DNA of 64,000 nt from Paenibacillus taihuensis (GTDB lineage Bacteria; Bacillota; Bacilli; Paenibacillales; Paenibacillaceae). A program made the translations under genes and the position numbers. Position 1 is the stretch's first letter. Every line of letters starts with the position of its first letter. The notes below the pieces were generated by a model. The model had not been told where the DNA came from. It saw only the letters and a program-made list of their open reading frames with translations, and searched no databases. This document shows, one piece after another, positions 30,181 through 37,925 of the stretch. The stretch spans positions 1-64,000 of the forward strand of contig NZ_QTTN01000017.1 of assembly GCF_003386535.1 (NCBI RefSeq). The letters are read 5' to 3'.

Positions 30181-31527
30181 GTGCATGAATTTGAATTTGG
30201 CAAAATCGTACTCAATATCAGTCTTGTCCTTTTTCTTGTCTTGTTAAACGGCTTTTTCGTTGCGGCGGAATTCGCGCTTGTCAAAGTGCGTCAGTCCCGC
30301 CTCACGCAGTTGTCCAATGAAGGTCATACGCGTGCCAAGTACGCGCTGAAAGTAAACAAACGGCTGGACGCTTATCTGTCTGCGACTCAGTTCGGGATTA
30401 CGCTCGCATCGCTGGCACTCGGTTGGATAGGGGAGCCGGCAATTTCCGAACTCATCGTGGAACCGATCTTCGCAAGTATCGGCCTGTCCGACGGTCCAGT
30501 ATTGCATACGATCTCGGTCGCAATCGGCTTCCTCGTCATTACGTTCCTGCACATCGTGCTTGGCGAGCTGGCGCCGAAGTCGCTCGCAATTCAGAAGTCT
30601 GAAGCTACCTCGCTCTGGCTGTCGATGCCGCTGCTCTATTTCTACCGGATGTTCCTGCCGTTTATTTGGCTGCTGAACGGCTCCGCGAATGCGCTGCTGC
30701 GCTTCGTCGGGGTCGAGCCGGCAAGCGAGCATGATTCGGCACATACGGAGGAAGAAATTCGAATTCTGATGGATCAGAGCGCGAAGAGCGGCATTATCGA
30801 CAAAGAGGAGCTGCAGCTGTTCGATAACATCTTCGAATTCTCCGACCGGCTTGCCCGGGAAGTTATGCTGCCGCGTACCGATATGGACTGCTTGTACGCC
30901 GACCAATCGTTCGAGGAGAACATGAAGCACGTCTACGCGACGAAGCATACCCGTTATCCGGTCTGCGTTGAAGATAAGGACCAGCTGATCGGTTTCGTAC
31001 ATATTACGGATTTGCTGACGGCAGATCCGGATGAAGACCAGTCGCTGCGCAAATTCCTTCGCCCGATACTCAATGTGCCGGAATCGATGGAGATCAGCCA
31101 TGTGCTGAAGCTGATGCAGCGCAAGCATTCGCAGCTCGCTATCGTCGTTGACGAATACGGCGGTACGGCAGGGATGCTGACAACCGAGTCGATTCTTGAG
31201 GAAATTGTCGGCGAGATCCATGACGAATTCGACAATGAGCAGCCGAACATTGTCGTCAACGGCGACATCACTTCGGTTGATGGACGGATGCTGATCGAAG
31301 AGATTAACGACATGTTCAATCTGGATATCGAGGATGACGATGTCGATACGATCGGCGGCTGGCTGTTTACGAAGCTGGAGGGCAGCCCGGTCGTCGGCAA
31401 GAAGATCGAAACAGGTGGCCATATATTTGAAGTGGCAGAGAGCGAGCGGCTTCGTGTGCTGCGCGTTCACATCTACGCGTCTCCGAAGGTTTCCGGGCAG
31501 GAACTCGTTTCTGAGGATCAAGAATAA
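30181..31527 (+). CDS. CNNM/HlyC-CorC family membrane protein with CBS pair
   Basis: A 448-aa protein of the type often labelled hemolysin family. The N-terminal DUF21/CNNM membrane domain (about residues 1-180) holds NGFFVAAEFALVKVRQ. The CBS pair (about 200-335) includes the VMLPRTDMDCL segment, and the C-terminal CorC domain (about 345-435) holds GWLFTKLEG. Relatives transport or regulate Mg2+/Na+. Start: GTG, 12 bp after GAGAGGAG. An intrinsic terminator follows at 31538-31572. Confidence 0.92.
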   Translation: MHEFEFGKIVLNISLVLFLVLLNGFFVAAEFALVKVRQSRLTQLSNEGHTRAKYALKVNKRLDAYLSATQFGITLASLALGWIGEPAISELIVEPIFASIGLSDGPVLHTISVAIGFLVITFLHIVLGELAPKSLAIQKSEATSLWLSMPLLYFYRMFLPFIWLLNGSANALLRFVGVEPASEHDSAHTEEEIRILMDQSAKSGIIDKEELQLFDNIFEFSDRLAREVMLPRTDMDCLYADQSFEENMKHVYATKHTRYPVCVEDKDQLIGFVHITDLLTADPDEDQSLRKFLRPILNVPESMEISHVLKLMQRKHSQLAIVVDEYGGTAGMLTTESILEEIVGEIHDEFDNEQPNIVVNGDITSVDGRMLIEEINDMFNLDIEDDDVDTIGGWLFTKLEGSPVVGKKIETGGHIFEVAESERLRVLRVHIYASPKVSGQELVSEDQE

Positions 31528-31537
31528 CGGTTAAGTA

Positions 31538-31572
31538 GTCTGTACCTGGCTAACAGGTACAGACTTTTTTTT
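31538..31572 (+). terminator. Intrinsic terminator
   Basis: Perfect 10-bp arms (31538-31547, 31555-31564) with a 7-nt loop, followed by eight T. Confidence 0.95.
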
Positions 31573-31627
31573 GTCCGCGAGTGAAGCTATCTATTACCCG
31601 GGAAATCATTAAATAAATCGTAAAAAG

Positions 31628-31655
31628 AACTAATTCTGGGCGGATATCATATATT
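31628..31655 (+). promoter_or_regulatory. Possible sigma-E promoter of cotJABC
   Basis: CATATATT at 31648-31655 resembles the sigma-E -10 box (CATACAnT). The -35 region around 31628-31636 is a poor match. The cotJ operon of Bacillus is sigma-E dependent, which supports the reading. Confidence 0.35.
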
Positions 31656-31703
31656 GTGAAATGGAGTTTGTTTGTGAGTAGCACGATGAGGAGGAGAGCA
31701 CAG

Positions 31704-31937
31704 GTGAACGCAACGAAGCAAACGCGTGATTGGTATCCTTTTGTCGGTCCCTTCGATCCTTGTCCGCCTAAATATGTGAAAACTTATGTCGTTCCGCCGA
31801 ACCAATTTATCCCGTTCCAGCCGATGAATTTACCGCAATTTCCACTGGCGGATGCTTTAAGGCTCGGAACGCTATGGCCGGCGTTGTTCAGCCCGTATGA
31901 GTCTAAATGCAGACCGGGGGAGGCGCAAAAAGGATGA
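31704..31937 (+). CDS. cotJA: Spore coat-associated protein CotJA
   Basis: A 77-aa spore protein of the cotJ operon, expressed in the mother cell in Bacillus. Family motifs: YVVPPNQFIPFQP, NLPQF and LRLGTLWPALFSPY near the C-terminus. The GTG at 31704 lies about 6 bp after GAGGAGAG; an in-frame ATG at 31686 overlaps that site. The stop overlaps the cotJB start (ATGA). Confidence 0.93.
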   Translation: MNATKQTRDWYPFVGPFDPCPPKYVKTYVVPPNQFIPFQPMNLPQFPLADALRLGTLWPALFSPYESKCRPGEAQKG

Positions 31938-32197
31938 GCAAGCAACTGGGTGAGAACTATTACCGGAAGCTTCTTGAACTTCAGCAGCTTGAGTTTGCCC
32001 TCGTCGAGCTGACCCTCTATCTCGATACGCATCCGAACGATCTGCAGGCGCTTCAGCAGTTCAATCAGCTGGCCCAGCAGCGGCAGCAATGTGCGACGCA
32101 GTTCGAGATGGAATATGGTCCGCTTATGCAGTTCGGGCACAGTTTCTCCAAATATCCATGGCAATGGGTCGAGACCCCATGGCCTTGGCAGGTTTAA
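31934..32197 (+). CDS. cotJB: Spore coat protein CotJB
   Basis: An 87-aa protein with the CotJB pattern: YYRKLLELQQLEFALVELTLYLDTHP, a helical glutamine-rich middle, and a C-terminal YPWQWVETPWPWQ. It overlaps cotJA by 4 bp. CotJB acts with CotJA and CotJC in the spore coat; its molecular role is not defined. Confidence 0.94.
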   Translation: MSKQLGENYYRKLLELQQLEFALVELTLYLDTHPNDLQALQQFNQLAQQRQQCATQFEMEYGPLMQFGHSFSKYPWQWVETPWPWQV

Positions 32198-32224
32198 GAA
32201 TAGACGAAGGGAGGACGATGCTGC

Positions 32225-32794
32225 ATGTGGATTTATCAGAAGAAGCTGCAATACCCGGTCCGGGTTAGCAAATGCGATCCGCGGGTTGCGCGCTATCTTG
32301 TCGAGCAGTACGGGGGAGCGGATGGCGAGCTGTCAGCGGCGCTTCGTTACTTAAATCAGCGATATTCGATACCAGATAAGGTTATCGGCCTGCTTACGGA
32401 TATTGGAACCGAAGAATTTGCGCATCTCGAGATGATTGCAACGATGATATACAAGCTGACGAAGGACGCAACGCCGAGGCAGCTGGAGGAAGCTGGACTC
32501 GGGCCGAATTATGTTATTCATGACAATGGGTTGTTCTATAACAACTCCTCCGGCGTTCCATGGACTGCAGCCTACATTCAAGCAAAAGGCGACCCGCTGG
32601 CGGACCTGTATGAAGATATTGCGGCAGAAGAGAAGGCGCGCGCAACGTATCAGTGGATTATCGACATGACGGATGACGTGGATCTGCAGGATAGTCTGAA
32701 GTTTTTGCGTGAGCGCGAGATCGTCCATGCCATGCGGTTCAAAGAAGCGGTAGAGATGATCAAGGCGGATCGGGATACGAAAAAAGTGTTCTAG
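32225..32794 (+). CDS. cotJC: CotJC, manganese-catalase-like spore coat protein
   Basis: A 189-aa member of the Mn-catalase (ferritin-like di-metal) family. Metal-binding glutamates and histidines are visible in TDIGTEEFAHLEMI near residue 60 and in the later helices (EDIAAEEKARATY and EREIVHAMRF). Start ATG after a GGGAGGACG site, 27 bp after cotJB. It may protect the spore from peroxide. A terminator follows. Confidence 0.95.
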   Translation: MWIYQKKLQYPVRVSKCDPRVARYLVEQYGGADGELSAALRYLNQRYSIPDKVIGLLTDIGTEEFAHLEMIATMIYKLTKDATPRQLEEAGLGPNYVIHDNGLFYNNSSGVPWTAAYIQAKGDPLADLYEDIAAEEKARATYQWIIDMTDDVDLQDSLKFLREREIVHAMRFKEAVEMIKADRDTKKVF

Positions 32795-32816
32795 TCTGCG
32801 CGTAATAGAGGTGTGA

Positions 32817-32849
32817 GCTGGCATGCCAGGGAGGCGTGCCGGCTTTTTT
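32817..32849 (+). terminator. Terminator of cotJABC
   Basis: Arms 32817-32827 and 32833-32843 pair over 11 bp with two wobble pairs, followed by six T. Confidence 0.9.
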
Positions 32850-32963
32850 GGCTTGTACGAAATATCGAAGAAATTGTAAAAATCTATGAATCACAGAAAC
32901 TTTTCATGGAAAGCAGGCGTCTACAAAGTACGAACATTACTCGTATTTTGGAAATGAGGCCAG

Positions 32964-34172
32964 TTGAATTACATGCAAAATAATGTACCAGCGGGCAGTA
33001 GAACCGGTTCGAGATCATCTGGATCAGGAACGCCTGCTGCACCGCCTAGAAAGCAAACTCCCCCGCAGACGCCTTTCGCGAGACGTCTGAAACGTATTGT
33101 CAAATCCGTCGCTATTGTCGCAATCGTTTTCATCATGCTAGGTATCGCCGGCATGATCTGGATGTTTATTACGCCATCAGGCAACAACTTTCGCTATTTA
33201 ATTGCAGATACGATCATTACAACCAAACATCGTTATTTAGCCAAATATATTATCGGACAGACTGAGCTCGATAAACGGGTCAAAGCGTATCAGAACCGCT
33301 TCGATGCGATGGGCGAGGAACGGGATACGCATGAAATTCATCCAACACCCACAGAAGGATCAGGCGAGCAGACGAGTACGAATAACAGTGAAGCCGTGCA
33401 GGAGAAGCCGCTTGTGGAGATCGAGAAAATTTCGGGACACGGCTATAGCGGTTATGTGATGACGGTGAATGATCCGAAGAAGATTCGTATCGTCGTGCCA
33501 GAGAAGCAGGGCCGAGGAGAGCGCGTGCTCAGCATGGTGCAGCGGACCGGTGCGATTGCAGGCGTCAATGGCGGCGGCTTCGCTGATCCGAATTGGAATG
33601 GAAACGGGTTCCAGCCCATCGGCATCGTCATGTCGGGCGGGGAGCTGTTCTATAGCGATCTTGGCAAGTCGCGTTCGACGCAGGTCGTCGGGATCGATAA
33701 GGAGGGCAAAATGATCGCAGGCCGCTATTCGCTCGATGAGCTGAAGCAGCTTGGCGTGCAGGAAGCGGTCACGTTCCAGCCGCGGATTATAGTCAACGGC
33801 AAAGGGCTGATTAAGAACGCCGCGGACGGATGGGGGATTGCGCCGAGAACGGCAATGGGGCAGCGGGAAGACGGCGCAATCTTGTTCGTCGTTATCGACG
33901 GCCGCCAGCCGGGGCACAGTATTGGAGCAAACCTGTACGATGTGCAAAATATCATGCTCGCGCACGGCGCAGTCATCGCCGCGAATCTCGATGGCGGCTC
34001 ATCTACCATGCTGGTGAAAGATGGAGAGGTGCTGAACAAGCCGTCGACGAAGAGCAGCGAAGGGCGGTATTTGCCGACGGCGTGGCTCGTGTTCGAGCAT
34101 CCGGAGCAGGCGGTTATTCCGAATGTGTGGGCGGGGCTTAAGCCAGGCGATATTGATCCAGGCAAATGGTAG
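32964..34172 (+). CDS. Membrane-anchored phosphodiester glycosidase family protein
   Basis: A 402-aa protein. It has a proline/serine-rich cytoplasmic N-terminus, one transmembrane helix (about residues 47-70), a low-complexity linker (about 115-145), and an extracellular domain of the NAGPA/DUF2233 type. Motifs are IAGVNGGGF near 197, PRTAMGQ near 300 and ANLDGGSSTML near 345. Relatives cleave GlcNAc phosphodiesters or affect exopolysaccharide and cell-wall polymers. Start: the TTG at 32964 is only 4 bp from GAGG and an ATG at 32973 is 13 bp away, so the start is uncertain by three codons. Confidence 0.88.
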   Translation: MNYMQNNVPAGSRTGSRSSGSGTPAAPPRKQTPPQTPFARRLKRIVKSVAIVAIVFIMLGIAGMIWMFITPSGNNFRYLIADTIITTKHRYLAKYIIGQTELDKRVKAYQNRFDAMGEERDTHEIHPTPTEGSGEQTSTNNSEAVQEKPLVEIEKISGHGYSGYVMTVNDPKKIRIVVPEKQGRGERVLSMVQRTGAIAGVNGGGFADPNWNGNGFQPIGIVMSGGELFYSDLGKSRSTQVVGIDKEGKMIAGRYSLDELKQLGVQEAVTFQPRIIVNGKGLIKNAADGWGIAPRTAMGQREDGAILFVVIDGRQPGHSIGANLYDVQNIMLAHGAVIAANLDGGSSTMLVKDGEVLNKPSTKSSEGRYLPTAWLVFEHPEQAVIPNVWAGLKPGDIDPGKW

Positions 34173-34210
34173 AGGTATGATAAAAGGCAATCTAGGGTGA
34201 AAAGAGGTTT

Positions 34211-34897
34211 GTGCGCTTGAGCAGCTTGGAACGGTTAGAGAGACCTGAAGCAATGATATTTGATATGGACGGCACGTTGTTTGAAACGGACACGCTGCTA
34301 GTCCATGTGCACGAACGGATCTTCGAAACGCTTCGCCAGGAAGGGCTGTACTTGCAGCCGACGCCGCCGGTGGAGAAGCTGCTTGCTTGCCTCGGCATGC
34401 TGCTTGAAGATATATGGCGCAAAGTGATGCCGGACGCTTCGGAAGCGGCGCAGCGCCGGGCGGATGAGCTCATGCTGCAATACGAGCTGGAAGGACTCGC
34501 GGCAGGCGAGGGCGAATTGTACCCGCATGTGGCAGAGACGCTGCATGCACTTAGGGAGCGGGGATTCCGGCTGTTCGTCGCCAGCAACGGGCTGGAGCAG
34601 TATGTGAAAGAGGTGGCGCGCTATAAGGGCATCGCGCCGCTGTTCGATGGCTTGTACAGCGCAGGCGAGTACGGCACCGCCTCGAAGGTGCAGCTCGTCG
34701 CGCGGCTGATGGCCGATCACGGCGTCAATTCAGCGTGGATGGTCGGCGACCGCTCCTCGGACGTGGAGGCGGGCAAAGGCAACGGCCTGCAGGTCGTCGG
34801 CTGCGCCTATGCCGTTTACGGGCGCAAGGAGGAGCTGCAGGGCTCTGACGCGCTAATCAGCGATTTCCGGCAGCTGCTGGAGCTGGCGGGGGAGTAG
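34211..34897 (+). CDS. HAD-superfamily hydrolase (phosphatase-like)
   Basis: A 228-aa HAD phosphatase. Motif I is DMDGTLFETD near residues 18-27, motif II is VASNGL, and motif IV is MVGDRSSDVEAG near 180, with a helical cap domain between I and II. Substrate unknown; related proteins act on phosphoglycolate, pyrophosphate or sugar phosphates. Start: GTG at 34211 is just 3 bp from AAAGAGG, while TTG at 34217 has the better 9-bp spacing. Confidence 0.88.
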   Translation: MRLSSLERLERPEAMIFDMDGTLFETDTLLVHVHERIFETLRQEGLYLQPTPPVEKLLACLGMLLEDIWRKVMPDASEAAQRRADELMLQYELEGLAAGEGELYPHVAETLHALRERGFRLFVASNGLEQYVKEVARYKGIAPLFDGLYSAGEYGTASKVQLVARLMADHGVNSAWMVGDRSSDVEAGKGNGLQVVGCAYAVYGRKEELQGSDALISDFRQLLELAGE

Positions 34898-34924
34898 GTG
34901 GCTTGAGGAGTGAGAGTTGGTCTT

Positions 34925-35106
34925 AGAGAGCAAATATTCTCTCTCGTGGGCGACTCCGTGCTAAAAGCAAGCTGAGAGAGCAAATATGCTCTCTCGCGGG
35001 TCAAAGCGCCCCAAATGCAAGCTGAGAGAGCAAATATGCTCTCTCAGCAGAAGAAATCACGGCGAAACGCCGATTGGAGCATCCGAGAGAGCAAATACGC
35101 TCTCTC
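34925..35106. repeat. Array B: four GAGAGAGC palindromes
   Basis: Hairpins lie at 34925-34945, 34974-34995, 35024-35045 and 35085-35106. Each has arms GAGAGAGC and GCTCTCTC (copy 1 shortened) around a 6-nt AT-rich loop (AAATAT or AAATAC). Copies 1-3 lie exactly 50 bp apart, and their intervening sequences share a GCAAGCT end. The array occupies the gap between two convergent genes; no coding potential is evident. Confidence 0.88.
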
Positions 35107-35116
35107 AGTCGATAGT

Positions 35117-36289
35117 TCAATCATATGACGACGGGACGAGCTTCTCTCTCCGTCGTTTTTTTTGTTCATACAGCCAAAGCGCGTACTCCAGCGGCCTGAT
35201 GATCGCAGTCCGGTAGGTCTCGCGTTCGCCGGCTTGGATGAACACCTCGCGCGCTGGCTTCGGATTAACCTCGAGCAGCCAGATATGGCCTTTGCGGTCG
35301 ATCGCGAGGTCAAGCGCAAGCTCGCATAAGCGGCCATAGGACTGCTCCAGGAACGCGGCGATCTCGACGCCGAGCAGCTCCGCTTTCAGCATGATCTCAT
35401 GCGTCGCTTTCTCGTCATCGATCCACTCGTCCAGCAGCTCTTGCATTTTGATTGCTTTCCCGCCGCCATGCAGGTTCGATGTGATGCTGCCGGAAGCGCC
35501 GATTCGGCCGGCACATCCGGTCACTTCCCACTCGCCTTCGCCGTTCTTCTGCACGAGCATCCGGTAGTCATGGACGCGCCCGTTCGGCAGCTTCAGCTGG
35601 ATGCCCTGCTGCACGAGATAGTTGTTATCCTTCAGGTTCCACGAAGCCAGCCGGCTCTGGATGCTGGAAAGCCCGACCCGCTGCGGCGACACGATGCGGC
35701 GAGTCTGGTCCCGGCCTTGAATGGAGTAGCTGCCACCTTGCTTCTCGATGCGAAGGATACCGCGGCCGCCAGTTCCGTTGATCGGCTTCAAGTAGACGAG
35801 CGGATACTTGCGGACCATCTCCATCAGGTCAGTCGAGCTTTCGTACATCCGGGTGTAAGGCAGATGGTCGCGGAAAACATCTTCTTTGCGCAGCGTTTTG
35901 TACACCGTCCATTTGTTGCGCAGCACGCGGTTGAGGAAGGTGAGATGGCCGTACTTTCTGCGGAAATTGCTCAACTCCACGAATCGGTGACTCTTCTGAA
36001 TCCGGCAGCGGTCATAGATCATATGGGGAAAAGAACGCCACTTCCGCGTCCAGCTTTGCGTAGCAGCGTCATACATATGTGCGTGAATCCGATTCTGTGT
36101 ATAGTTCACGTCTGAAGGCGTGAATACAAACACCTCCAGGCCGAGCTTCTTCCCTGCGACGATCATCTTCTGATAAACTGGTCTCTCCTCGAGCAGGCCA
36201 TTATCATTGAGATAGAGGGTTAGGATGCCGAGAACCGGCTGACCCATATTAACTCCTCCTAGAAAATTTTGCTGTGATCTAGCTCTCAA
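35117..36289 (-). CDS. ATP-grasp protein, YheC/YheD family (paralogue 1)
   Basis: A 390-aa ATP-grasp ligase-fold protein of the group annotated as endospore coat-associated YheC/YheD. It has an N-terminal PVLGILTLYL strand, a nucleotide-binding loop in YLKPINGTGGRGILRI (about residue 165), a QQGIQL strand, and the metal-binding LLEVNPKPARE near 355. It lacks the extra N-terminal domain of paralogues 3 and 5. It is the last gene of the operon, and its start overlaps the GNAT gene by 11 bp. The substrates of this family are unknown. Confidence 0.87.
   Translation of the reverse strand: MRARSQQNFLGGVNMGQPVLGILTLYLNDNGLLEERPVYQKMIVAGKKLGLEVFVFTPSDVNYTQNRIHAHMYDAATQSWTRKWRSFPHMIYDRCRIQKSHRFVELSNFRRKYGHLTFLNRVLRNKWTVYKTLRKEDVFRDHLPYTRMYESSTDLMEMVRKYPLVYLKPINGTGGRGILRIEKQGGSYSIQGRDQTRRIVSPQRVGLSSIQSRLASWNLKDNNYLVQQGIQLKLPNGRVHDYRMLVQKNGEGEWEVTGCAGRIGASGSITSNLHGGGKAIKMQELLDEWIDDEKATHEIMLKAELLGVEIAAFLEQSYGRLCELALDLAIDRKGHIWLLEVNPKPAREVFIQAGERETYRTAIIRPLEYALWLYEQKKRRREKLVPSSYD
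35128..35163 (+). terminator. Plus-strand terminator embedded in the end of an ATP-grasp gene
   Basis: ACGACGG (35128-35134) and CCGTCGT (35150-35156), then eight T in total including the stem end. It would stop transcription from the HAD gene although it lies inside the minus-strand coding region. Confidence 0.55.
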
Positions 36290-36761
36290 ACCGGAGCGTC
36301 GGCTTCCCCGTCGGCCCCGTATGAAGGCTGACTGCCTTCATGCCGGCACGGAAGCACATGCCCATGCTCGCCGGGTTATCGGCTGCTACGGCACAAGTAA
36401 GCCGCCCCAGGCGCTTCTTCAGCGCCTTCAGCAGCGCGCTTCCTGCGCCTTGGCCGCGGAACTCCGTCGAGACGACGACGAAGCAGGCGCGCTCGCCGCC
36501 TTCCTCCGCGAAGGCGACGGCGGCGAGCTTGCCTCCGATGACGGCAATCGCAATCGCCGCATCTACATCGCCATCAATGCCAACACTACTGCCGCCACCG
36601 CCGCCGCTCGTTGCGAGCCGAACGGCCGGAAGATCCTGAAGCGCCGCGAGCGCTGTTGCCGTAATCCGTTTATCGCCGTACCGATACAAGAAACGAGTGA
36701 TCTTCTCTTTCGATGCCGACCACTGGGACGGCGATAACAGCTTTACTTGCACCCTACGCAC
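36279..36761 (-). CDS. GNAT-family N-acetyltransferase
   Basis: A 160-aa GNAT protein. The acetyl-CoA pyrophosphate loop is STEFRGQGAGSALL near residues 97-110, followed by a C-terminal DNPASMGMCFRAGM segment. An unusual glycine run (SGGGGGSS) near residue 53 sits between the first two strands. It lies inside the ATP-grasp operon, overlapping paralogue 1 by 11 bp, so it probably acts on the same product. Acceptor unknown. Confidence 0.88.
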   Translation of the reverse strand: MRRVQVKLLSPSQWSASKEKITRFLYRYGDKRITATALAALQDLPAVRLATSGGGGGSSVGIDGDVDAAIAIAVIGGKLAAVAFAEEGGERACFVVVSTEFRGQGAGSALLKALKKRLGRLTCAVAADNPASMGMCFRAGMKAVSLHTGPTGKPTLRFES

Positions 36762-36776
36762 ACTCCTCGCTCTTCG

Positions 36777-37925
36777 CTATAGCCCGCGCATTTTCAGCAA
36801 ATATTGGCTGTATTGAAAAATCCGGTCGAGCGAACGTTTGCGGATGTCCGGCTCATCGAATTTCATCGGCTTCGCATTCGCTTCGAAGAACCAAACATGG
36901 CCGTCCTGATCGACGCCGAGATCCATCGACATTTCCATCAGCTTGCGACGGGAGCCGCGCTCGATTTGCCTTGCGATAATCAGTGCGGTGTTGCGCGTCT
37001 TTATTAACAGTTTACGTGCTTCATCTTGGCCAAATACGCTGACAAGCAGCTTCTCTGGATCTTCGATGCTGCCGCCGCGCGGCACATGCGTCGTAATGCT
37101 GTAAGAACCGGCAACCCGTGCGCCGATGCCGCTAATATCCCATTGGCCGCGCCGGTTCTTCTGCACGAGCGTCCGCAGGTCGAAGGAGCGCTCATTGAAC
37201 GATGCGAGCTGAATGCCCTGCTGGGCGATATACCGCTCGCCGCTGCTTTCTTTTACAATCCGTGCCCAGAGCTTCGCAATCGATCCGCAGTTGTACGTCG
37301 TGCTGCCCTTGTCGCCCTGAATCTTCAGCATGTAGGGGAGCGTCTTCTCCGGCTGCAGCTGGATCGTCATGATGCCTTTGCCCGCCTTGCCGCTGACCGG
37401 CTTCAAGTACAGGAACCGGTGCTTCAGCATCATTCGGCCGAGTCCGCCGGCAGTCAAGAGCCGGCGCGTAGCCGGAATGAACGGCAGCGTCGTGCGGGAT
37501 TGGCGAAGCCATTTGAATAAGCTCCACTTGTTGAAGAACGACGGATTGAAGATTTGAATTTGCGGATGGCTGACGCAGAGCGCGATTTTGCGCTTCACTT
37601 CCGGCTGCAGCTCATCCTCCCGGAGCGGAATCCGGTTATAGATCAAGTTCGGCAGAGGGAACTTCTGACCGATCCATGTGTCCGTATCCCGGTCGTAGGT
37701 AAAGCCGTCAAGCAGCTTCCGACGAAGCTTCAGCTGCTTGACAGTGACGACATAAACGATGAAGCCATGCTCGGCACCGGCTGTAATGATGTCGGCGAAG
37801 TTGCTGCGATTGCCGCGAAACAGCTGAATATCATCTTCAATGGTCAATATGGCGAGAACGGGCTGCTTTCCCTGAATGATGGCGGCAGCTTCGTCAGCAG
37901 TATCCTCGTTAAATACGAGTGCCAT
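36777..37925 (-). CDS. ATP-grasp protein, YheC/YheD family (paralogue 2)
   Basis: A 382-aa paralogue with QPVLAILTIEDD near the N-terminus, YLKPVSGKAGKGIMTI near residue 175, QQGIQLASFNERSFDLRTL, and the metal motif FFEANAKPM near 355. The start is ATG at 37925, 9 bp from AAGGAGG. It overlaps the stop of the upstream paralogue by one base (TGATG), so translation is coupled. The frame is open to 38069 but without a ribosome site. Confidence 0.88.
   Translation of the reverse strand: MALVFNEDTADEAAAIIQGKQPVLAILTIEDDIQLFRGNRSNFADIITAGAEHGFIVYVVTVKQLKLRRKLLDGFTYDRDTDTWIGQKFPLPNLIYNRIPLREDELQPEVKRKIALCVSHPQIQIFNPSFFNKWSLFKWLRQSRTTLPFIPATRRLLTAGGLGRMMLKHRFLYLKPVSGKAGKGIMTIQLQPEKTLPYMLKIQGDKGSTTYNCGSIAKLWARIVKESSGERYIAQQGIQLASFNERSFDLRTLVQKNRRGQWDISGIGARVAGSYSITTHVPRGGSIEDPEKLLVSVFGQDEARKLLIKTRNTALIIARQIERGSRRKLMEMSMDLGVDQDGHVWFFEANAKPMKFDEPDIRKRSLDRIFQYSQYLLKMRGL

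Noticed and set aside
34925-35106. Array B looks like a short CRISPR (22-bp repeats, about 28-bp spacers)
   Set aside because: Only four copies, each repeat itself a palindrome, two spacer-like segments resemble each other, the last spacing differs, and there are no cas genes nearby.
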